Assembly: GCA_903953985.1 (NCBI GenBank)
Contig: CAJBLW010000322.1
Span: 1 to 9,898, forward strand
Reading direction: 5' to 3'
Length of the DNA stretch: 9,898 nucleotides
DNA from: an uncultured Burkholderiales bacterium
GTDB taxonomy: Bacteria; Pseudomonadota; Gammaproteobacteria; Burkholderiales; Burkholderiaceae_C
The notes beneath the pieces are model-generated. The model saw only the letters and a list, made by a program, of their open reading frames with translations, made no database searches and had not been told where the DNA came from. The position numbers and the translations under genes are program-made. This document shows positions 6,227 through 9,898 of the stretch, in pieces. How positions within the stretch are numbered: the stretch's first letter is position 1; each line of letters begins with the position of its first letter.

Positions 6227-6232
6227 TAAAAT
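6227..6232 (+). promoter_or_regulatory. Candidate -10 element of the PHP gene
   Basis: TAAAAT differs from TATAAT at one base and ends 7 bases before the ATG at 6240. Transcription would begin at or beside that codon, which would exclude the upstream in-frame ATG at 6231. No clear -35 and no Shine-Dalgarno are seen. Confidence 0.4.
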
Positions 6233-6239
6233 GGATTGC

Positions 6240-7085
6240 ATGATGAACGCCGACCTGCACTGCCACTCCGTCATCTCTGACGGCACCCTCAGCCCCGAAG
6301 CCCTGGCCGAACGCGCCAAAACCAACGGCGTGGAACTGTGGGCGCTGACCGACCACGACGAAGTGGCTGGCCAAGAACGCGCCCTGGCCGCGGCCCGCGC
6401 GCAAGGCCTGCCCTACCTCACAGGCACCGAAATTTCGGTCACCTTTGCCCACCAAACGGTACACATCGTGGGCCTGGGTTTCGATGCGCACAACAGCGCC
6501 TTGGTCGCAGGCCTGCGCCGCACCAGAGGCGGCCGCAGTGAACGCGCCCAGGAAATGTCGGATGGCCTGGCCAAAGTCGGCATCCTCAACTGCTACGAGG
6601 GCGCGTTGCGCTATGTTGGCAACCCGGAATTGATTTCGCGCACCCACTTTGCGCGGCACCTGGTCGACACAGGCGTGTGCAGCGACACCTCGGAAGTGTT
6701 TCGCAAATACCTGACCGAAGGCAAACCCGGCTACGTTCCGCACCGCTGGGCGCGCCTGCAGGAAGCCGTGCAATGGATCACCGATGCTGGTGGCATGGCC
6801 ATCATCGCCCACCCGGCACGCTACGGCTTCAGTCCCAACGAAGAGTACGCGCTGTTCAGTGAATTCAAAGCCCACGGTGGGCGCGGCGTCGAGGTCGTTA
6901 CCGGCAGCCACTCGTCTCCCGAAGCGGTACGCTACGCAGAAACCGCACTCGAATTCAACTTGGCAGCCTCTCGTGGCAGTGACTTTCACAGCCCCACCGA
7001 AAGCCGCATCGACTTGGGCACCCTGCCCTTCTTGCCTGGCCAGCTGACCCCTGTTTGGGAACTGCTGACTGACCGCGTTCAGTGA
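6240..7085 (+). CDS. rnm: PHP-domain phosphoesterase, RNase AM (RnmA/TrpH/YciV) family
   Basis: E. coli members of this family are metal-dependent 5'-3' exoribonucleases that trim short RNAs and rRNA 5' ends, and they also dephosphorylate nucleoside 3',5'-bisphosphates. The 281-residue product shows the PHP trinuclear metal site: HCH (H7, H9), D14, TDHD with H39, E64 in TGTEIS, H75, H136 in RTHFARH, H191 in IIAHPAR and D248/H250 in GSDFHSP. The length matches the family. The start is ambiguous between 6231, 6240 and 6243; I prefer 6240 because the HxH motif follows at once and the -10-like hexamer overlaps 6231. It overlaps the transporter gene by four bases (GTGA) and, with yciO downstream, resembles the E. 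coli rnm-yciO neighbourhood. The substrate here is inferred from the family. Confidence 0.88.
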   Translation: MMNADLHCHSVISDGTLSPEALAERAKTNGVELWALTDHDEVAGQERALAAARAQGLPYLTGTEISVTFAHQTVHIVGLGFDAHNSALVAGLRRTRGGRSERAQEMSDGLAKVGILNCYEGALRYVGNPELISRTHFARHLVDTGVCSDTSEVFRKYLTEGKPGYVPHRWARLQEAVQWITDAGGMAIIAHPARYGFSPNEEYALFSEFKAHGGRGVEVVTGSHSSPEAVRYAETALEFNLAASRGSDFHSPTESRIDLGTLPFLPGQLTPVWELLTDRVQ

Positions 7086-7978
7086 ATTCTTTAAAGGCCA
7101 ATGCGCTGCACGGCATCGGTTTTGCCGTTCTGGCCACCGCGTGCTTTGCCACGCTGGACACCACCACCCGTCACGTCAGCGCGGGCCTGTCGATGCTGGT
7201 GGCGCTGTGGTTCCGCTATGCAATTCAGGCGGTCATCACCACGGTCGTCGTCTGGCCAGGCCGTGGCCGCAAAATTCTACGGACCCAGCACCCGCGCTTT
7301 CAACTGGCGCGCGGCCTGCTGCTGTTTGCCTGCAGTACCCTGGCCTTTTTGAGCCTGAAGTACATGCCCGTGGGCGAATTCACCGCGATTTCTTTGCTGG
7401 CCCCCCTGGTCATCACCATTCTCGCGGCCTGGATGCTGAAGGAAAAAATACGCCCTCTGCGTTGGTTGCTGGTGCTGGGCGGCTTCATCGGCACCCTGAT
7501 CATCATCCGCCCCGGCAGCCAGCACTTTGACTGGACCGTGCTGTTGCCCCTAATGTTGGTGGGTACCAACTCTGGATTTCAGCTGTTGACCAGCAAAATG
7601 GCCAAAACCGAGGACCCCATCACCACCCACTTTTATACGGGCTGGATCGGCACGGCCTTGGCCACCCTCATCCTGCCTTTTGTCTGGGAAATGCCCAGCG
7701 ACTGGACGGTTTGGTTGCAACTGCTCTTGATGGGCGTGCTGGCCTCGATCGGGCACTTTTTGCTGATCCTGGCCTACGGCCGCGCCCCAGCCGCCACCCT
7801 CACGCCTTATTTGTACACCCAAATCGGCTTTGCGGTGCTGGGAGGCTGGCTGGTCTTCAACCACCTGCCTGACCAATGGACCTTCATGGGCATGGGCCTG
7901 GTTGCGCTGTGCGGGGCTTTGGGGGCCTGGCTCACCGTACGAGAGAACCGCGTCGCCATCCCTCCAGCACAATCCTGA
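7082..7978 (+). CDS. DMT-superfamily (EamA) inner-membrane transporter
   Basis: The 298-residue product is highly hydrophobic, with about ten predicted membrane helices in two EamA repeats (about 10-143 and 152-286). The repeat hallmark LKEKIRPLRWLLVLGGF, followed by IRPG, is at about 119-145, and the second half carries ASIGHFLLILAYGRAPAATL near 221-240. Family members export amino acids, purines or other small metabolites; the substrate cannot be told. The start is GTG at 7082, which overlaps the PHP stop in GTGA, so translation is probably coupled. No Shine-Dalgarno is visible before it. Its placement between an RNA/nucleotide phosphoesterase and yciO may be incidental or may hint at a nucleotide-derived substrate, which is only speculation. 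Confidence 0.88.
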   Translation: MNSLKANALHGIGFAVLATACFATLDTTTRHVSAGLSMLVALWFRYAIQAVITTVVVWPGRGRKILRTQHPRFQLARGLLLFACSTLAFLSLKYMPVGEFTAISLLAPLVITILAAWMLKEKIRPLRWLLVLGGFIGTLIIIRPGSQHFDWTVLLPLMLVGTNSGFQLLTSKMAKTEDPITTHFYTGWIGTALATLILPFVWEMPSDWTVWLQLLLMGVLASIGHFLLILAYGRAPAATLTPYLYTQIGFAVLGGWLVFNHLPDQWTFMGMGLVALCGALGAWLTVRENRVAIPPAQS

Positions 7979-8058
7979 GTCTTCGCGCTTCCTTTGCGGG
8001 GCTTTGGCCTCATCTGTGTCGCATACTGCTCGGTACCGTCCTTCGACTGTTGAGATCC

Positions 8059-8682
8059 ATGGCCCAGTTTTTCAGCGTTCACCCCGACAACCCGCAAGCG
8101 CGTTTGCTCAAGCAAGCCGTGCAACTGCTCAACCAGGGCAGCGTGTTGGCCGTGCCCACCGACTCCAGCTACGCCCTGGTCTGCCACCTGGACGATAAAA
8201 CCGCTGCCGACCAATTGCGCCGCATCCGCGCTGTGGACGAAAAACACCACCTGACGCTGCTGTGCCGTGACCTGAGCGAGTTGGCCAATTACGCCCGGGT
8301 GGATAACCGGCAATTTCGGGCCATCAAACAGGCTACGCCTGGACCATTCACCTTCATTCTGGAAGCCACCAAGGAAGTGCCTCGCCGATTGAGCCACCCG
8401 CAACGCAAAACCATCGGCCTGCGTGTCCCTGAGCACAAAGTGCTGCAAGAACTGCTGGCCCTTCACGGCGCGCCGCTGCTGGCCGCCACGCTCATCATGC
8501 CCGGCGAAGCGCTGCCGCTGAACGACCCGGAAGAGATACGAGAACGGCTCGAACACCAAGTGGGTGCGGTCATCGATGCAGGAGCCTGCTCTTTGGAACC
8601 CACCACCGTGATCGACATGAGCGGCGACGTCCCCGAAGTGCTCAGGCTCGGCCAAGGCGATCCAGCCCTTTTGGGCCTTTGA
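8059..8682 (+). CDS. yciO: YciO, Sua5/YciO/YrdC-family protein
   Basis: The 207-residue protein resembles E. coli YciO (206 residues) from end to end: an MAQFF-HPDNPQ start, the PTDSSYAL loop at 33-40, TPGPFTFIL at 93-101, KTIGLRVP at 117-124 and PTTVIDMSGDVPEVLR near the end. The fold is that of TsaC/YrdC, which makes threonylcarbamoyl-AMP for tRNA t6A. The TsaC SxN signature is replaced by LAATLIMPG (141-149) and the KxR motif is altered (about 55-62), as in YciO, which does not replace TsaC in E. coli. It should therefore be named YciO and not L-threonylcarbamoyladenylate synthase; an RNA- or nucleotide-binding role is likely. GAGAT upstream is a weak ribosome site. The 80-base gap after the transporter shows no clear promoter or terminator. 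Confidence 0.92.
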   Translation: MAQFFSVHPDNPQARLLKQAVQLLNQGSVLAVPTDSSYALVCHLDDKTAADQLRRIRAVDEKHHLTLLCRDLSELANYARVDNRQFRAIKQATPGPFTFILEATKEVPRRLSHPQRKTIGLRVPEHKVLQELLALHGAPLLAATLIMPGEALPLNDPEEIRERLEHQVGAVIDAGACSLEPTTVIDMSGDVPEVLRLGQGDPALLGL

Positions 8683-8683
8683 C

Positions 8684-8725
8684 TGGGCGCAACAGGCAGC
8701 GCCCACACCAACACTGCCTTGCGCC
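8684..8725 (+). other. Alternative hairpins after yciO
   Basis: Two exclusive folds start just after the stop codon. The local one is TGGGCGC (8684-8690) with GCGCCCA (8699-8705). The larger one is GGCGCAA plus GGCAG (8686-8699, CA bulge) with CTGCC plus TTGCGCC (8714-8725), 12 base pairs. Neither has a T-tract on the plus strand, so neither is a standard intrinsic terminator. They are the only visible 3'-end structure for the rnm-yciO unit. Confidence 0.45.
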
Positions 8726-8756
8726 GCCAAAGGTCTGAACAGCGATCACTGACCCC

Positions 8757-8798
8757 AAAAACAAAAACCCTGCAGCAGCGCAAAGGCCACGGCAGGGT
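8757..8798 (-). terminator. Rho-independent terminator of the DUF3501 operon
   Basis: Read on the minus strand, ACCCTGC (8798-8792) pairs with GCAGGGT (8773-8767) around an 18-base loop, followed by a T-rich run (TTTTGTTTTTGG). It lies 24 bases beyond the DUF3501 stop. The perfect 7-bp stem and the T-tract support termination, although the loop is long. Confidence 0.75.
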
Positions 8799-8821
8799 CA
8801 AGCCAGAACGGGCTGCGAGAC

Positions 8822-9412
8822 TTACTTCAAGTCACCTGCCAAGCTGGCCAGTGTGTCTGGGGAAACATCGATGTGAGAGGGGTAGTGTGTGTGGTCACAC
8901 CCCATCTTGACGCCAGCACCGGCCTTGACAGCCGCGGACATGACGGGCTTCAGTTCGAAGCGCACAAAGTGCACGGCAGAGGTTTTTTCTTCGGTCTCGC
9001 GGTCCAGGTCTTCATCGGCAATCGCATAAACACGCCCATGGCCTTCCACCTCGACAAACATGCGGTCTTCCACGCCAATCAACTTGGCCAGCTCGCGCTT
9101 GCGTTCATTGATATCGGTGTACTCGATCATCATGGTGGCCTTCCAGTTGCTGCCGTCTGGCACCAGCGGGGCATAGGCTTCGATCTCTTGCAGGATGCCT
9201 TCTTCTTCGAAGACTTTTTCGATCCGCAGCATCTCTTGAATCTGGTAGCGGATGGTGGTTTCGCTCTCAAACTGCATGTTGATGTGCTCGCCCAATTGCA
9301 CGCTGCGCAGTTTGCGGTGAGCGATCACCTCGGGCTTGTGGATCTTGCGCCACTTGGTGTAGGCCTCCAAAGACATCAGGGTCTCGGGCGTGATTTTTCC
9401 GGTCAGTTGCAT
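8822..9412 (-). CDS. DUF3501 family protein
   Basis: The 196-residue soluble protein has no signal peptide or membrane segment and matches the DUF3501 pattern. It begins MQLTGKITPETLMSLEAYTK, has a conserved acidic/aromatic centre (EMLRIEKVFEEEGI, about 61-74) and WKATMMIEY (about 89-97). It ends with a cysteine-histidine cluster, CDHTHYPSH (C172, H174, H176, H180), that could bind a metal. The biochemical function is unknown. It follows the CCG-domain iron-sulfur gene by 11 bases, and its AAGGA ribosome site overlaps that gene's TAA stop, so they form an operon with coupled translation. DUF3501 genes are commonly found beside such iron-sulfur proteins and rubrerythrin, which suggests a redox or oxidative-stress role by association only. 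A minus-strand terminator follows. Confidence 0.9.
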   Translation of the reverse strand: MQLTGKITPETLMSLEAYTKWRKIHKPEVIAHRKLRSVQLGEHINMQFESETTIRYQIQEMLRIEKVFEEEGILQEIEAYAPLVPDGSNWKATMMIEYTDINERKRELAKLIGVEDRMFVEVEGHGRVYAIADEDLDRETEEKTSAVHFVRFELKPVMSAAVKAGAGVKMGCDHTHYPSHIDVSPDTLASLAGDLK

Positions 9413-9417
9413 GGCGG

Positions 9418-9425
9418 TTTTCCTT
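9418..9425 (-). promoter_or_regulatory. Ribosome binding site of the DUF3501 gene, overlapping the upstream stop
   Basis: On the minus strand AATAAGGA joins the TAA stop of the iron-sulfur gene (9426-9424) to an AAGGA ending about eight bases before the ATG at 9412. This supports the start and termination-reinitiation coupling. Confidence 0.7.
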
Positions 9426-9898
9426 ATTTGAGACCGTAGGCTTTGCGTACCAAGGTCAAGGGGTGGTTCAGTTCGGGGGCGCCGAGGCCATTGACCTCAA
9501 AGCCCTGGGCAATGTGGTGGCCGCCCAGCGGACAGTCAGAGCTGATGAAGTCGGGCTTGGAGCCATCTTTCATGGTCGCCATGGCCTTGAACACCGGTTT
9601 GCCGATCTTCATGGCCATCTCGTGTGAGCCTTTTTTCACGCCATAAGTACCAGCGTGGCCCGAGCAGCGCTCGATGGTGTTGATCTGGGTGTCCGGGATC
9701 ATCTTGAGCATTTCTTCGGTCTTCTTGCCAATGTTCTGGACCCGGCCATGACAAGGAATTTGGTAACTCACATTGCCCAGTTTTTGTGGGAATTCGGTCT
9801 TGAGCAAGCCGTCGCGCTTGCGGGCCATGAAGTACTCAAAAGGGTCCCACATGGCGTCTTTGACCAATTGGGTGTCGGCGCAATCGGGGAACATCAGC
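9424..9898 (-). CDS. CCG-domain iron-sulfur protein, HdrB/GlpC-like (partial, C-terminal part)
   Basis: The gene runs off the right edge, so only its last 157 codons are seen. Numbering from the Met at 9894, the visible part holds a PCHGR motif (C48), ERCSGHAGTYGVKK (C77, followed by Ser78 where many relatives have a second Cys) and SDCPLGGHHIAQG (C121, with Gly124 where CxxC would have its second Cys). This is a C-terminal CCG domain as in GlpC or heterodisulfide reductase subunit B, with a reduced cysteine set. Such domains bind an iron-sulfur cluster and pass electrons or act on thiols. The N-terminal part, outside the window, would be expected to carry 4Fe-4S motifs. It is upstream of and coupled to the DUF3501 gene. 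Family membership is good; substrate and partner are unknown. Confidence 0.85.
   Translation of the reverse strand, partial: LMFPDCADTQLVKDAMWDPFEYFMARKRDGLLKTEFPQKLGNVSYQIPCHGRVQNIGKKTEEMLKMIPDTQINTIERCSGHAGTYGVKKGSHEMAMKIGKPVFKAMATMKDGSKPDFISSDCPLGGHHIAQGFEVNGLGAPELNHPLTLVRKAYGLK

Noticed and set aside
6069..6989. Long minus-strand open frame opposite the PHP gene
   Set aside because: The PHP metal-binding motifs on the plus strand show which strand codes; this frame has no recognisable domain.
8663..8680. GCCC-TTTT-GGGC followed by CCTTT at the end of yciO as a terminator
   Set aside because: A four-pair stem inside the coding sequence with a poor T-run is too weak.
7807..8730. Long minus-strand open frame opposite the transporter end and yciO
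   Set aside because: It is a shadow of two recognised plus-strand genes and crosses the yciO 3' hairpins.
1..9898. Mobile elements, CRISPR array, phage or defence genes
   Set aside because: No transposase or integrase motifs, no regularly spaced repeats, and no abrupt change in composition; every long stretch is explained by core genes.

Overview
The window looks like ordinary chromosomal core DNA from a betaproteobacterium of the order Burkholderiales, probably family Comamonadaceae. This is judged from protein character, gene order and a GC content near 60 % by eye. I see no transposase, integrase, phage gene, CRISPR array or long repeat, and base and codon use look even throughout.

Positions 1-5819 hold a plus-strand housekeeping block: a periplasmic TPR-repeat protein, lolB (outer-membrane lipoprotein receptor), ispE (isoprenoid precursor kinase), tRNA-Gln(UUG), prs (PRPP synthase), rplY (ribosomal protein L25/Ctc) and pth (peptidyl-tRNA hydrolase). 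The TPR gene and lolB overlap in ATGA. Rho-independent terminators follow prs and rplY. The theme is envelope maintenance plus nucleotide supply and translation.

Positions 5830-6078 carry, on the minus strand, a YfhL-type 2[4Fe-4S] ferredoxin. It converges on pth with a 10-base gap and is divided from the next plus-strand unit by a 161-base divergent promoter region. That unit (6240-8682) is a PHP-domain RNase AM/TrpH-family protein, a DMT/EamA transporter that overlaps it in GTGA, and yciO. E. coli also has its rnm (yciV) and yciO genes side by side, so the pairing looks old, with the transporter lying between them here.

After a hairpin-rich convergent intergenic stretch (8683-8821), the right end is a minus-strand operon. 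A CCG-domain iron-sulfur protein, cut by the window edge, comes first, followed 11 bases later by a DUF3501 protein and then a minus-strand terminator. This pair is the least understood part of the window and the best candidate for undescribed biology, probably redox-related.

The most notable non-coding pattern is that four genes (TPR, ispE, pth, PHP) have a -10-like hexamer ending 7 to 9 bases before the ATG and no well-placed Shine-Dalgarno, which suggests leaderless or near-leaderless mRNAs. Several strong hairpins without U-tracts (before tRNA-Gln, across the prs stop codon, before the rplY ribosome site, after yciO) are also recorded. No clearly novel system can be claimed from sequence alone.
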